From contig NC_034009.1 in NCBI RefSeq assembly GCF_000346465.2, positions 8,341,251 to 8,405,250 of the forward strand: a stretch of 64,000 nucleotides of DNA, in the 5' to 3' direction. Position numbers and translations under genes: made by a program. Positions 41,754 to 55,011 of this stretch are shown in pieces. This stretch comes from Prunus persica (Eukaryota; Streptophyta; Magnoliopsida; Rosales; Rosaceae). The stretch's first letter is position 1. Each line of letters begins with the position of its first letter. The notes beneath the pieces are model-generated. The model was not told where the DNA came from. It did no database searches and was given only the letters and a program-made list of their open reading frames with translations.

Positions 41754-44700
41754 CTCCCCTCCCCCCCGCGCGGAAACTGGGCGCCACAGGATGCACAAGT
41801 TTGGAAGACATATGCTGATAGAGTGGTTTGTGAAGGGCTTTGGTGAACAGGTCCGCAAGTTGGTCGACAGAAGGAATAAAGCAAACTTGATGACTTCCAA
41901 GAGCCACCTTTTCACAGACAAAGTGATAGTCTAACTCAATGTGACGTGTGCGGGCATGGAAAACTAGATTGGCAGCCATGTACGTGGTGCTGAGATTGTC
42001 ACAAAATAGTTGGATCGGGAACCGAAGACGCACACCCAATTCATAAAGAAGAAAGCATAGCCAAGTGGTTTCGGCATAAGCATGAGAGAGTGCACAATAT
42101 TCTGACTCTGTACTAGGGCGCGAACTGTGGGCTATTTCTTGGAACACCATGAGATGAGATTAGTTCCAAGAGTAATCACATATCCAATGGTCAACCGACG
42201 AGAATAGGGGCACCCAGCCCAATTCGTATCAGAGTAGGCAGAGAGGCGAGCGGCGGCAATTTGAGAAGTAAAGGTGAGGCCGAGATCAATAGTGCCCTTG
42301 ATGTACCTAAGTATCCGTTTGGCGGCAACAAGGTGAGAGGTGCGAGGAGCACTCATGAACTGAGCAACAGTGTTGACGGCAAAAGATATGTCAAGGCGAG
42401 TAAGAGTGAGATACTGTAAACTGCCAACAAGCTCGCAATACTTGGTTGGGTTGGAGATGGGAGCACCATCAGGCAGAGAGAAGAACCTTGGTAGCCAATG
42501 AAGTAGATGCGGGTTTGGAGTTGAGAATATTGGCTTTCTGTAAAAGATCATGTACATATTTGAGTTGATTGATGTGGAGAGTACCATCTTTACGAAGAAC
42601 CTGTAAACCCAAGAAATAGCTTAGTGGACCAAGGTCTTTGATGTCAAAATGGGCACCTAAAAGAGAGATGAATTGTTGGAGATGAGTGGAATCACTACTA
42701 ATTACCAAGATGTCGTCGACATATAGAAAGAGAAATATGGTATGGGACGCCTGTTGAAAAATAAATAATGAAGTGTCAGCTTGGCTCCGTATAAAGCCCA
42801 TAGAGAGAAGGAAAGTACTGATGCGATGGAACCAAGCACGAGATGCTTGTTTGAGGCCATAGAGTGCTTTGTGGAGCATGCAAACATAAGAAGGACGAGT
42901 GGGATCAATAAAACCAGGGGGTTAAGCCATGTAGACATCTTCTTGAAGAAACCCATGGAGAAAGGCATTTTTAACATCAAGTTGACGAAGGGACCAACCA
43001 CGAGAAATTGCAAGGCTAAGAACAGTGCGAATGGTGGCAGGCTTGACAACAGGACTGAAGGTTTTAGCATAGTCTATGCGCGGACATTGATGAAAACCGT
43101 TGGCAACTAGATGAGCTTTGTAGCGTTCAATGGAGCCGTTAAAGTGACGCTTAATCCGAAAAACCCACTTGCAGCCAACCAAGTTCTGAGACGGAGAGGA
43201 AGGAACCAAATACCATGTATGATTTTTGAGGAGTGCATTGATCTTTTCAGTCATAGCGTCACGCCATTCAGGATGCTTAGTGGTCTGTGAAAAACAAGTA
43301 GATTCAGTATGTTCAACAACAGTTAATAAGGCACGGGGAAGAGAATATTTGACAGTGTCATCAGTATGAAGCTTGGGCTTTTAAATGCCATCCTGAAGGC
43401 GGGTGAGCATGCGTTGCGGAGTTGCAAGAATTCTTAGGTTCGGAGCTGCTGGAACCAGGGGGTCAGAGTTGCTAGAACCGAGAGGTTCAGAGCTCCTGGA
43501 ATTGGGGGTTCGGAGCTGCTGGAACCAGGGGGTTCGGAGCTGCTGGAACCGAGGCAGGCGCAAGCGGAAAGAGCTATATGCGAGGGCGTCGAGAATAAGT
43601 TTGGAGCAAGGGTTGGGATAAAGCAGAAGAAATGTCGTTGAGTGATCCCGGGGTGCGACGGGGTCATGGCTTGAGACTGCAGCAGTTGGAAAGGTGCGAG
43701 CTAGGGAGGTGCCATGAGGTTGCGAGTCTGAGACTGAGTCTGCAGCAGGAGTAATCGATAGGGGCATAGGTGTGGAGAAGGGCAGAATTGGGTGGAATTC
43801 AATATCCACATACTCTAAAGAAGATCATACCTGCAAATGCTCAAATGGAAAATGCATTTCATTAAATAAAGCATGATGGGACATGTAAACACGACCCGTG
43901 GAGGGATGTAAACAACGGTAACCTTTATGGTGAGAACTGTATCCAAGGAAAACACATTCAAGGGTGCAATTGGTGAGTTTATTTTCAGTATATGGTCCAA
44001 GGTAAGGGAAACAAGAACACCCAAACACCCGGAGATGAGAGTAGGAAGGAGGATGTTGGAAGAGACGATTGTATGGAGTGTCCCATTAAAGATTAGGAGT
44101 CGGTAGGAGGTTTATGAGATGGACAGCAGTGAGGGCAGCTTCAACCCAGAGATTGTGGGGAATGTGAGAAGTGGTAAGGAGGGTACGGATCATGGTGGTA
44201 ATATGTCTGTGTTTACATTCAGCTAGGCCATTTTGTTGGGGAGTGTGGGGACATGAGAAACGTTGGTGGATGCCTAGTTGACTGCAAAGATCAGAGAAAG
44301 CATTATTAACATATTCAGTACCATTGTCACTTTGAAGAATTTGTACAGTGGTGTGAAATTAATTTTTAACCATGGCAAGAAAGGTTTGAAAGTGAGAGAA
44401 GACCTCATTTTTACGATGCATAGGATAGATCCAGGAGTAACGAGAGAAGTCATCTGTAAACAAGACATAATAGCGATAACCAATGACAGAAACGACCTGG
44501 GACATCTATACATCAGAATGAATTAAATAAAAGGGAGATTGGGCAAAGGTTTTATTACTAAGAAATGACAGTTTGGTGGATTTGCTAAGTGCACAATCCT
44601 TACAGAAAGCATTTGAAACTTTAAAGTCTAGAGATGGCGCTAAATGAGAGAGCACATGATTGGATGGATGGCCAAGGCGACGATGCCAAGCAGGAGAGTG

Positions 44701-46222
44701 CACGGTGGTAAGGGCACGAGGGACTATGGATGAGTGAGAGGATAGGGAAAGTAGGTAAAGACCATCTTTAGAAGGGCCCTGAAAGAGTAACGAACCAGTA
44801 CGTAAGTCATAGATTTGATAAAAGTCAGAAGTAAAGACAAAGAAAACTAAATTATCAAGAGTAAAACAGGCAACATAAAGAAGATTAATACGAAGAGATG
44901 GAAGACAAAAGACATTTTGAAGAGAAAATTTGTGAGAACCCAAAGGAAGAGGAAGAGAGCTAGTATGAGAGATAGAGAGGGAATCTCCATTATCAAGAAA
45001 TACAGAATTATTACCCTGATATGGTTGTTGATTTTGGAGATTAGAAGGACTACTAGTCATGTGATGAGTGGCACCTGTGTCAGGGTACCAAGTAGAGTCA
45101 GGTGGCTGCATAAACTGAGCCCCAGTAAAGGAAGGAAAGGATTCTGGGCCATTGTAGCGATGGGGACATGTTGAAGTAGTATGTTGATTGGTATTGCAGG
45201 TGGTGCACCAAGCGGGTCCCAAGACACCAAGAGCTGAGTTAGGTCGGGTAGAGTGTTTGCTAGAAGTGGCAGATTGAGCCCAAGGAGGCTGAAAGAAAGG
45301 CCAATTGCTTTGAGATCCAGAACTTGGAGCAAAAGGAGGCAATGGTTGATTAGGCCATTGGAGTGCTGGAAGCTATTCCATGGGTTGCTCCAGAAAGATG
45401 AGAAGTTGCGCCAGCCACCACGACCACAACCACGCCAACCACCACGGCCACCACGCCTATTGCTGGAAGAGCCACCACCACGGTAAGAAGGGAATGAAGT
45501 ATGACCGGTGGTGTGAGGAGAGGATTGGGCTGCCATTAGCGCTGTGGTTTGATCAGGAGAGATTTGAGGAGCCTGTGCGTCAAAAGCTAACAAACGAGCA
45601 CGAAGATCAGCAAAGTCAAGAAGCAGAGGAAAATTGAGAATTGCAGTGACGAGCATTTTGTAATCGGGTCCAAAACCTCGAAGCACAGTAGTGACAAGTT
45701 CTTTTGGGAAGATAGGTTCATTGATGGCAGCCAATGAATCGGCAAGGGACTTAGCATGACGAAGGTAAGCATCAATGGGTTGAGAGACTTTTTGCAAATC
45801 CAAGAGTTGAAAACGAAGAGCAAATTCACTGGCCATACTAGATTGAGAGAAGTGGCGTTGGAGACACTCCCAGAGATCCCGGGCAAAGGTGCAACCAATA
45901 GTGAGAGAGAGAGAATGGACTCAGAGAGTGTACTGGTGATGTAGCTAACAATGAGTTGGTTTTGTTGGTACCACTAAGCATGGGCGGGATTGGTTTGGGT
46001 AAGAGTGGTTGTGGTGGTGGTAGTTGTGGGTGTTTCGGTGGTGGAGCTGGAGGTGTGGGCAGAAGGTTGTTTATTAGTGTCATCGATAAATTTCTAGAGA
46101 TCATGACCGATTAAAAAAGGTTTGAGTTGGCGGAGCCAAAGAAGATAGTTAGAGTCAGTAAGCTTGATAAAATGAGAAGAGTTGAGGCTTGGGAGGGAGA
46201 TGGTGGATTCAGATGAAGCCAT
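41629..46222 (-). pseudogene. Copia 3 gag-pol remnants
   Basis: gag begins at an ATG at 46222 and runs with several stops to about 45060 (KVSQPIDAYLRHAKSLADSL). Protease (WYPDTGATHHM) and the pre-integrase motif (AWHRRLGHPSNHV) are in 44506-45342. Integrase pieces lie at 43815-44513, RT at 42469-43254 ([45 protein letters not shown]) and RNase H at 41629-42587 (CDNLSTTYMAANLVFHART, LADLFTKALHKP). The domains are in the right order but separated by stops and frameshifts, so the copy is inactive. Confidence 0.88.
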
Positions 46223-46291
46223 TAGGTGGACCTAGAGGAGAAGAGGATCGAATAAGGGAGAGGAAGAAAACCCTAGGTTAGGCTGATACCA

Positions 46292-46450
46292 TGTAGAAAA
46301 TATATTTCCTATAAGGTAGGAAATAATATAGACATGAATACAATTCGATTTACAGCAAGAAATCTGATTTACAGCAGGAAAGACTAATTGCTAGGAGGAG
46401 ATTGTGAAGTTGACTTTCGTGTAGGCTAGGAAAGGAAAGCTGTGTTAACA
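46292..46450 (-). repeat. 5' LTR of copia 3
   Basis: 159 bp. Its outer end lies only 44 bp from the stop codon of the ABC transporter gene. Confidence 0.88.
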
Positions 46451-46494
46451 TACATACTTTCTTTTTCTCTGGATAAAAAGAATATAAAAGCTAT

Positions 46495-49400
46495 CTAAGA
46501 TGATGCACTTGCATGCAATGCTACCAAAGAAGCATAAGTTCCATCCTTGATACCGATCAAAGTTTCATGCTTTCCTTTCTCTGCAATGACTCCATTTTCC
46601 ACCACTGCAATTACATCCGCACCCTTTATTGTGGATAACCGATGGGCAACCACGATTGTTGTTCGATCCACCATGATTCGGTCCAATGCATCTTGAACCA
46701 CTCGTTCCGATTCAGCATCAAGAGCACTTGTGGCTTCATCTAGTAGTAGTATCTTTGGTGCCTTCATTATAGCTCGTGCAATTGCCACCCTTTGCTTCTG
46801 TCCACCGGACAATTGAATCCCCCGCTCTCCTACTATTGTATCATAACCCTGCATTGTTTTTTCCAAACTTCACATGGTTAATCTTCAACGTTCCAAATAA
46901 AATTTTGTGAATTTTCATCAACTAGTCCTTCTCATTTATGCAGCACCATGGCAATAGATTATATTATAGTATTTGTGGCCAAAAGAAATTGACAAGCTTG
47001 TTAATTTTGTAGTGCCTACCTGTTGTAAACTACAGATGAACTTGTGAGCATTTGCCAATTCTGCAGCAGCTATAATTTCAGCCTCTGTTGCATTCCCTTC
47101 CTTTCCATATGCAATGTTGGCTCTGATAGTATCATTAAACAATGCCGGCTCCTGGCTCACCAGTCCCATTTGCTGTCTCAACCACTTGAGCTGTAGCTTC
47201 TGGATTTCAACTCCATCTAATGTAATGTGACCCGAATCAGGGTCATAAAATCTCTGCAACAGTGAGACGACTGTCGATTTCCCACTTCCACTTTCTCCAA
47301 CCAAAGCAACTGTCTGAATAACATAATACAAATTTGTAAATCCCAGAAACTTGAATTAGACTACGAGGTTCAAATTTTATGCTTTTTTTGAAATGAATAA
47401 AAGAACAAAACATGTTACTAAGTTACCTTGCCATGACGAATGGTCAAGCAAAGATCCTGGAACACTGGAACGTCAGGTCTAGTTGGATACTTGAAACTGA
47501 CATGGCAAAGTTCAATTTCTCCCTTCACATTTTCTATAGTTATTCCAGATTCATCACTAGAGTCTATTTTTGATTTCCGGTCAAGAATGGCAAATATGGA
47601 AGCAGCAGAGCTCTTTACTTTACCAAGATTAGGGGCTAGGGAACCTGACTGAGACACTCCAATAGCTGTCATCGCTAGAGCAAAGAAAACCTGTAAACCA
47701 GGGAAATGTTAACAATCGACTGAATGGACTAATGAAGATTTAATTCTCAAGTAACACATATTTAGCAGAGTTCGGATCCTCTGCTAATGTTTTCTCATCT
47801 ATTTACTTAATTGAAGACTTGTAGCGCAAGGAATAAAAACTCACCCGGAAAACATCAGAGAATGTTGTCTTGCCTGCTGCAACAAGTCGGGCTCCAGCAT
47901 AAAAACTGCAGGCATACACAGAAAAAAGAAAAAAGAACGAGAGCCCAAAACCTGTCCCACTGATTAACCCTCGTCTTATCCCTGTCTTAATAGGGCCTTC
48001 ACATTTCTTCTGGTACAATTCAATCACCTTCTCTTCAGCACAAAAGGAAGCAATTGTTCGAATACTCCCCACTGCATCATTGGCTACTTGACTTGCGTCC
48101 TCGTACATTTTCTGCAACAATTTAAAATTTTCAGCATTGGCAAAAAGGATTGGTCTTATATATATTATGTATGTCGTATTGGATGGTGTTTTGACTGCAC
48201 CAGCTACAAGTTCTCTACTATAAAATTTTGTAAAGTTTGGACTTTGGAGAAATACCTTTGCATCTGCACTGAATCCTTTCAAGAACTTGACTTGAACATA
48301 ACCAGTTAATCCTAATAGAGGCAGCAAAACCAGGATTATAAGAGCAAGTTGCCAATTTGCCACAAAAGCAATACACAAACCAGCAATTGCAGTTGCTGAA
48401 TTCTCAACCAGCAAACCTAGTGCATCTCCAACCACCCCACGCAGAGAAGCTGCATCTGCAGAAAGCCTTGCACCAATTGCACCACTTGAGTACTGAGGAT
48501 TGTCAAACCAACTTACTTCCATGTAAACCACCTTCTCATAGCACATTGATCGAACTCGTTTTATTAAATTACACCCTGCCACAGCAAAAAAGTATTGTCT
48601 TGCTGGCAGTGCTATGAAAGCTACCACTCCAAGAACAATGAAGGTTAATGCCCAAAACTTCGAATCCTTACGGAGTTGAGGAGGTGGCTCGTAGAAGGTC
48701 TTGATTACACTGGATATCAATATCGAAAAAATAGGTAAGATTGCCCCATTGACTGCTGCGGCTATAGTACCTAGTAATAATACTGGGATCTCTGGCTTGT
48801 TCAGGTAAGCCAGGCGACGAATTGAGACTTCTGGAGGGCCTCTTGATGATGCTGAAGCAGGAATATCACGTCCTACAGATGCTGTTTCAAGAGAATCGAC
48901 TGCAGTGGGCACACCATATGTGATTGAGAAGGAATGACGATTACTATTTCCGCTTCCAGATGATCCCCTGCTTATGGATCGTAAGTTTGAAAATCTTTGA
49001 CTTGAATGTCTTCGAGAATCCACGCTGCTAAGCCTTTCGTGATTATTTACAGCAGTCTGTTCTGACACGCTGCTCATTTCTTGCAACCTTATAAGCTGGC
49101 TATATGCTCCTTCAGGGTCCTTAATTAGCTCAGAATGTGGACCTGCTCAGTTGAAAACGATCAGTAAGTGCACTAAGAATAAGATGAATTGTAACATTAT
49201 GTTGAACTATAGACAATACGATTTGGCCTTCAAATGGCAGAACAGGACAACATAAACAAATGCATTACCTTTTTCAACAATTGTTCCTCGATGTATAACA
49301 GCAATGGTGTCAGCATTCCTTACTGTGCTCAAGCGGTGGGCTACGACAACAGTAGTCCGGTTGATCATAATTCTGTCCAGTGCCTCCTGCACAATGCTCT

Positions 49401-51885
49401 CAGATTCTGCATCAAGAGCACTCGTGGCTTCATCTAAAAGTAGAATTCTTGGGTCTTTGAGAATTGCTCTAGCTATTGCAACTCTCTGTTTTTGGCCCCC
49501 AGATAGCTGAGTTCCATGCTCACCAACCATTGTGTCTAGTCCCTAAATGCATAAATCACAAAACCACAAATAAGAAAAAGGGAATTGAATGAGTTGATCG
49601 AAATAATCGGAGTTTTTAGAAAATTCATGTAACAAAATGATAAGATCACTGGATGTCTCAATAAGCTTCCATGGTCGTGGAAATTAAGAATTCACACAAA
49701 AAGTTCAGAGAACAAAATACCAGAACTTAGATGAAAGTTTAAATGAATTTAACCTGAGGCAGTTTGTCTATGAATTTAGCAGCATTGGCAAGTTCAGCAG
49801 CAGCCCTTATTTCTTCAGTGGTTGCACCATCCTTTCCATAGGCAATATTATCTTTAATGCTACAAGTAAATAAAACGGGTTCCTGGCTGACAAGGCCTAT
49901 TTTCTGTCTGATCCATTTCAACTGGAACTCTTTGAGATTAATCCCATCAATAAGAACTTCGCCAGCTAGGGGGTCATAAAATCTCTCAATCAAACTGACT
50001 ACAGTTGATTTACCACTTCCACTCTCTCCAACCAAAGCAGCAGTTGCACCACTAGGTATTGAAAGAGAAAATCCATCGAATATTTGTTCATCCGGTCTTG
50101 CAGGATAACTAAAATAAACATCCCTCAGTTCTATGTCTCCACGGATATCATGTAATTGTTGCCCATTAGTGTCAGAAGCATCAATCTCTGGCTTTCTGTC
50201 AATTGTCTCAAACATCTTATAAGCTGCAGCTTGTCCAGCAGCAAATACACTCAAGCATGGAGATGCCTGCCCAAGAGACCTGAAAATTTATCATAGAAAG
50301 CAGAAAAGTTATATCTTTATCTTCTGAAGAATCACATATCAAATTTTGGACTGAAGGGGGGAGGGGGAGTAGTCAGTAGATCAAGTAAAAATGCAAACAC
50401 TAGTACAATAGTACTAGGATCAACAAATTTGTTCATTAAATTTTACTGCAAGCAACTTACATGGAGCCAGTCAACACAGCTGAAACTACATTAATGACTT
50501 CCCCTCCTGTATATCCTTTTTCAAGTATCATCTTTCCTCCAAACCATATAGCCAGAGCATAACTACACATCATAATCAGCATAGCCGAACCAATTCCGAA
50601 CCCAGATGCCAAACCCTCTTGCACACCGGAGTTGTAAGCTTTAATTAAGGAGTTGTTGTAATTAGCTATAGCTTGCTTTTCTCCTGTAAACGATGCAACC
50701 TGAAATGGGAACACAAGTTTTAGTTCTACACTAAGAAAATAGAAATAATAAATTTTTGTTTTAAAGATCTTAAAGACAAGTAGGCCTACTGTTCTGATTG
50801 AACCAATTGTCTGCTCTACCACAGTTGCTGCCACTGAATAAGCAGTTTGTCCACTGGATGCCATCTTTGATATAAGGATGCGCATGATGGCACCAGAGAG
50901 GACAAGAAGGGGGATAGAAGATAGCATGACAAGGGTGAGAAGCCATCCCTTAACAAATGCTATAACAAAGCCTCCTACGAATGTTGCAATTAACTGGATA
51001 AAAGTTCCTACCTGCAATAAGAAAATGAAAGAATGAGAGGTTACTGGAGAAAATAGCAACAGCTTAAGGCTTTTGTGTGTGGCATGTAAATACCTTCTCG
51101 CCCATGGCCTCTTGAATGAGCACAGTATCACCTGACATCCTCCCAACAATTTCCCCAGTGTTAATTTCTTTATCAAAAAAGCCAACATCTTGCCTCAATA
51201 TTGTTTTCAAGTATAAACTTCTTATTCGAGCAGCCTGTCTCTCTCCAGTGACCATCCAGCAAGACATCTCTGGCATAGAGAGAAAGCTACTAATCTCAGT
51301 TTCCAAAAAGCCAAATTATTTGTTTGGTGCACCAGCAGGCAGTTCAGTGTAACTTACGTAGAAATGCAGCTGCAGCAGCTCCCACCGCCACGTAGACTAA
51401 CTTTAGAGCCACCTGAGAATATTGAATTGGCCAAATTATATCTGATTAAGCCTTGTTCATTACAATTTCAACTAAGTTAGAGCAACCAGAGAACCAAAAT
51501 AGATGTTAAAACAGAAGTAAGCTCATTCATCGCAGTTCTAATATTACAGTCACATAATATTTACCTTGGAAACTGCGTCAACCACTTCTTTATTATTCCC
51601 TGTTTGTCCAAAGGAATTAATCAAATCTCCAAAGATTATGGTCATTAGAGGGACAGAGGCCCCATTTCCAATAGCACTGATTGTACCAACAGACATTAGC
51701 AGGTAATCTAAGGAATCGGCAAAGGAGAAAAGCTTGTAATATGGTACTGTTTTGGTGCCATCCTCCTTGCTCCTGCTTCTATCTTGTGGGTTGTTTTGAG
51801 AGTCCTCCACTGCTGAGTGGCCGTTCGATGCTGCCTTGCCCTCCTCCTTGATTACATCTCCATCCGCAGGATTTTCCTCAGCCAT
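46495..51885 (-). CDS. ABC transporter B family (ABCB/MDR, ABCB11/21-like) gene
   Basis: Twelve coding exons on minus: 51565-51885, 51358-51412, 51094-51269, 50790-51011, 50461-50699, 49754-50279, 49269-49542, 48256-49142, 47845-48111, 47427-47690, 47020-47313, 46495-46848. All introns are GT-AG, phases agree, and the sum is 3879 nt (1292 residues), the usual length of a full-size plant ABCB. Two membrane domains alternate with two nucleotide-binding domains: Walker [10 protein letters not shown] at about 422 and 1083, signature LSGGQKQR at about 526 and 1188, Walker [13 protein letters not shown] after each. The inter-domain linker is serine-rich. Sequence fits the ABCB4/11/21 clade, plasma-membrane exporters whose known members move auxin; the substrate here is inferred. 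A 5' UTR intron acceptor lies at 51967. No defect is seen. Copia 3 sits 44 bp past the stop, so the 3' UTR must use element sequence. Confidence 0.93.
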
Positions 51886-52505
51886 GTTTTTCGAAGCACC
51901 TCAGAGAAGTAAGTTGCAACTATCTTGTGACAGTAAGCAACTCAAACTTGGATGATGAGATCAGAGCTGCAAGAGAACATTTATGGATTGAATTAGAAAC
52001 CAGGCACATTATTTTGTTTGTTTTTCGGGCACAAAATTGACTACATAAACCAACTTAATCTAATTGAATATAGAGTTGATCAGTAAGCAAAAATATATTT
52101 AAAAAACCCACTTATTCCAATATTCTTTTTTTTTAATTCTTTTTTTTTTGGCGCGTGTGAGAAGGGTTCGTTGCAATAAAATAAGTGCAGCAACTGTGAG
52201 AAGGGTTCGTTGCAATAAAATAAAAAAATATCAAAACAAAACCAAAACTTAAGAAGCCTCACACTGCAGGCAGTGAGAAATCACAGTGAGGAATCAAACG
52301 AAGAAGAAAAGAGAAAGAAACCTAGTGGCCAGCCAGCTGATGCATGTTCTAAAGGTGAGAAATTTAAGGACAAGAGAAATAGAATAAGGAATAAGACAAG
52401 CATGGTAGCAAAACAAAAACTACAAGCATGGTAGCAAAACAAAAACTATGGCATGGAATATGAAATGAGGTGTTCGTCTATTATTGAAAAGAGAACAATT
52501 TCAAC
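51886..52505 (-). promoter_or_regulatory. 5' leader and upstream region of the ABCB gene
   Basis: 51886-51966 is 5' UTR; an acceptor (cttgcag|ctctga) at 51967 suggests a leader intron. A 29-bp direct duplication, tgtgagaagggttcgttgca..., occurs at 52156 and 52195. A tandem acaagcatggtagcaaaaca pair lies near 52395-52450. I could not place a convincing TATA box. Confidence 0.45.
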
Positions 52506-52513
52506 CAATGCAA

Positions 52514-53310
52514 TAGGGTTGTGCAGGATCCAAACCAATATCTGCTAAAATTGACCAATCCAATCCAATCCAATTTTCATTAGTTTCGACAACATTGGTG
52601 GATTGGATTGGATCAGAAAAATAGAAATCCAATTAGATCAGTTTGGATAACGGATCAAGAATTGAAAATCTAACATAAATCAAACCAATCCAATATACAT
52701 TTATATTATATAATGTTTACACTATCATCTTGTTTTTCACTAATATATTAATCTTACTTTCAAAAAAATTAAAACATTAACGTATTACCACATTTTTATC
52801 CCACATTTCTATACCACATGATGCGGTATGTCCATATCATATGTCATATCAATTAAATCAATGAAGTGTATTTTAATAAAGAAAGTTTAATTGACAATTT
52901 TTTTTAAGTGTTAATAAATCATAAAATAAAAGAAAATGTTAAATAATTTTAATTGATATGTGGTTGTCCACATCATCTGCCACATAAGGTGGTATCGGAA
53001 TGTGGTATACAAATGTGGTAAGAGTAGCATTATTCTAATTTATATTAAAACTTAATATATTAATGTCATATCTTTCATCATATTGAATTTTGTATTATAT
53101 GTAATGAAAGATTATGAAGTTTTTTTGTCATGATTATTTTTTCATACAAACCGATCATGCAATCCAATCCAATGTACATTGGATCGAATTGGATTGGATC
53201 CTAACTTCCAACCATATTAGATTGGATTGTAAAATTGGTAATCCAATAAAAGATTGGATTGAATTGGATTGGTAAAAAAACCATTGGTTTCGGACCGATG
53301 CTCACCCCTA
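52514..53310. mobile_element. hAT-like non-autonomous element
   Basis: The left end is TAGGGTTGTGCAGGATCC and the inverted right end TAGGGGTGAGCATCGGTCC. The subterminal parts are rich in ccaatccaat / attggattgg. The left 8-bp duplication caatgcaa (52506-52513) is matched at 55004-55011, displaced because a Mutator-like element inserted at the right end. No coding frame. Confidence 0.75.
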
Positions 53311-53311
53311 C

Positions 53312-54995
53312 GAGAAATTATAGAGTGATACTGTATCACTACGTCAGCTGGTGATACTCCCACTCAAAATCTGCTATGTGTATTTTTTAAAAAATAAATA
53401 AAATATATTTTACAACTGGACTTTGGCTTCCAACTTTACCCTTCAACTTTAATCACCCAAACCCTCCCCACCGTGTTCCCTATCCACCGTCTTCTTCCCT
53501 ACGCTATGCCTGCTATCTGCAACACCACGCGTCTTCCCTTCTCTCTCATCACCTACCCCAGCCTTCACTGTTGTTTGTGCAAATAATCTCACGGGAGAAT
53601 ATTCGCTTCTAGATCCTTCAACCTTCGATCTTCCTTCTCTCTCTTCCTCGATTCCTGTAAAAAAGACTGGAGTAAATAGACCACACCCGGGGGGTGTTGG
53701 CCAAAGGCCCTCCGATGCCTAAGTTAGTTCGAGTGTTTGTAGGAAAACAATAGCTAAGCAAAGGGTACGGAGTTTTATGTAGGGTGTAAACCGGGTGGCC
53801 GGAGCCGTGTGTGGTGGCCGGAGCCGTGGGGAGAAAATATGGAGAGTGGAGAGGGAGAGAGAGCTTCGGGTATTTTTCTCTGGTATAAGGAGTAGGTTTA
53901 GATGTACCTTGAATGATGAATGAGGTCGTCTATTTATAGGAGCCTCGGGGCTAGGGTTTCGTAGGAATCCAGTTGGGCCTGATAATATCTGAATTAAATA
54001 TATATTATCTCTTAAGAAGATAATATCTGAATTAAATGATATTATCTCTTAAAAAGATAATATCTGATTTAAATGATATTATCTTCTCTTTATTAGGATA
54101 ATATCTTAATTAATGATATTATCTCTTTAAATAAAGATAATATCATATTAATTAAGATATTTATCCCAATTAATTAATTAGCCAGATAAACTGGTTTAAT
54201 TAATTAATTAAAGAGATAATCTTCTTTTCCACGTGGCGTGCCCTGATTGGAGACGAAAATATATGCTCCCACAACTGTCTTCATAGTTAATGAATCTAAA
54301 GAACTTCTATTGTCAAATGACTCAAAACCCATAAACAAAATCTAGTCAAACTCTACCATTTTATCTCTGGAGACACCCTTGAAGCTAAAGAAGATGGGTA
54401 ATCTCTGAAAATTTCACTTCTTACTCTTTTAAAAAGACCTTGAATGAAAGCTGATAATGAAGATGGTGAGGAAGAAGAAGAATCTGATGTGGAATGGAGA
54501 GATTTTTGGCGGATTTCCTTCATCAAGCCCCGCCCCAATGACTTGCTCTATAACACAATTAATTCTTGGTTGCCCATCACGTCAATCTTCCCTTCTTTCA
54601 CTAGTGGTTTTTGTTTATTTAAGATTTATGGTTTCATGTTTAATGGGTTTGCACATATTTTTAAGATTTTTGGCTTTTTTTATTAAAGGGTTTAACTTTT
54701 CACCGAAAATTCGAGGGAGAGAGAGGAGGTGGGAATATTGGAGGGGTAGGGAAGGCCGGGGTGGGTGGCTGAGAGGGGGAAGGGAAGAGGGTTGTGTGGA
54801 GTCGATAGCAAGGGCATAGCACAGGGAAGCCGGAGGGGGGAAGGGTTATGGTCATTAAAGTTGAAGCGTAAAGTTGTAAGTCAAAGTTCAGTTGTAAAAT
54901 ATATTTTAATTTTTTTTAAAAAAATACATGTGGCAGATTTTGAATGGGAGTATAACCAGCTGACGTGGTGATACAGTATCACTTTATAATTTCTC
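53312..54995. mobile_element. Mutator-like non-autonomous element
   Basis: Long terminal inverted repeats (over 100 bp): left GAGAAATTATAGAGTGATAC, right inverted GAGAAATTATAAAGTGATAC. The 9-bp duplication cacccctac (53303-53311, 54996-55004) fits Mutator. The target was the last bases of the hAT-like element. A solo gypsy LTR sits inside. There is no transposase; short frames around 54353-54819 look random. Confidence 0.85.
53572..54273 (-). repeat. Solo LTR of an element A-related gypsy family
   Basis: 702 bp. On minus it begins TGTGGGAGCATATATTTTCG and ends TTATTTGCACAAACA, with a 5-bp duplication actgt (53567-53571, 54274-54278). The last roughly 200 bp resemble the end of the element A LTR, including the conserved block and the identical 15-bp palindrome (53683-53697). 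U3 differs and contains repeated gataatatctgaattaaat units (53980-54150). No internal region: it arose by LTR-LTR recombination. Confidence 0.92.
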
Positions 54996-55011
54996 CACCC
55001 CTACAATGCAA

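Larger units (their letters stand above)
41561..46450 (-). mobile_element. Ty1/copia LTR retrotransposon, decayed (copia 3)
   Basis: LTRs at 41561-41753 (193 bp) and 46292-46450 (159 bp), TG...CA, with a 5-bp duplication tacat (41556-41560, 46451-46455). The 3' LTR has a segment missing from the 5' LTR, so the two are diverged. Inside the 5' LTR on minus is TGGTATCAGCCTAACC, an initiator-Met tRNA-type primer site. A G-rich polypurine tract abuts the 3' LTR (41754-41770). gag and pol are present but interrupted. Confidence 0.92.

Noticed and set aside
48088..48617. Plus-strand frames within the ABC transporter gene
   Set aside because: Antisense shadows of exons 8 and 9 of the transporter.
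53303..53311. Right target duplication of the hAT-like element directly at its right end
   Set aside because: The adjacent 8 bp (cgagaaat) do not match the left caatgcaa; the matching copy is at 55004-55011 beyond the nested Mutator-like element.
54353..54819. Possible captured gene inside the Mutator-like element
   Set aside because: The frames are short, overlap on both strands and have no splice support or recognisable motif.
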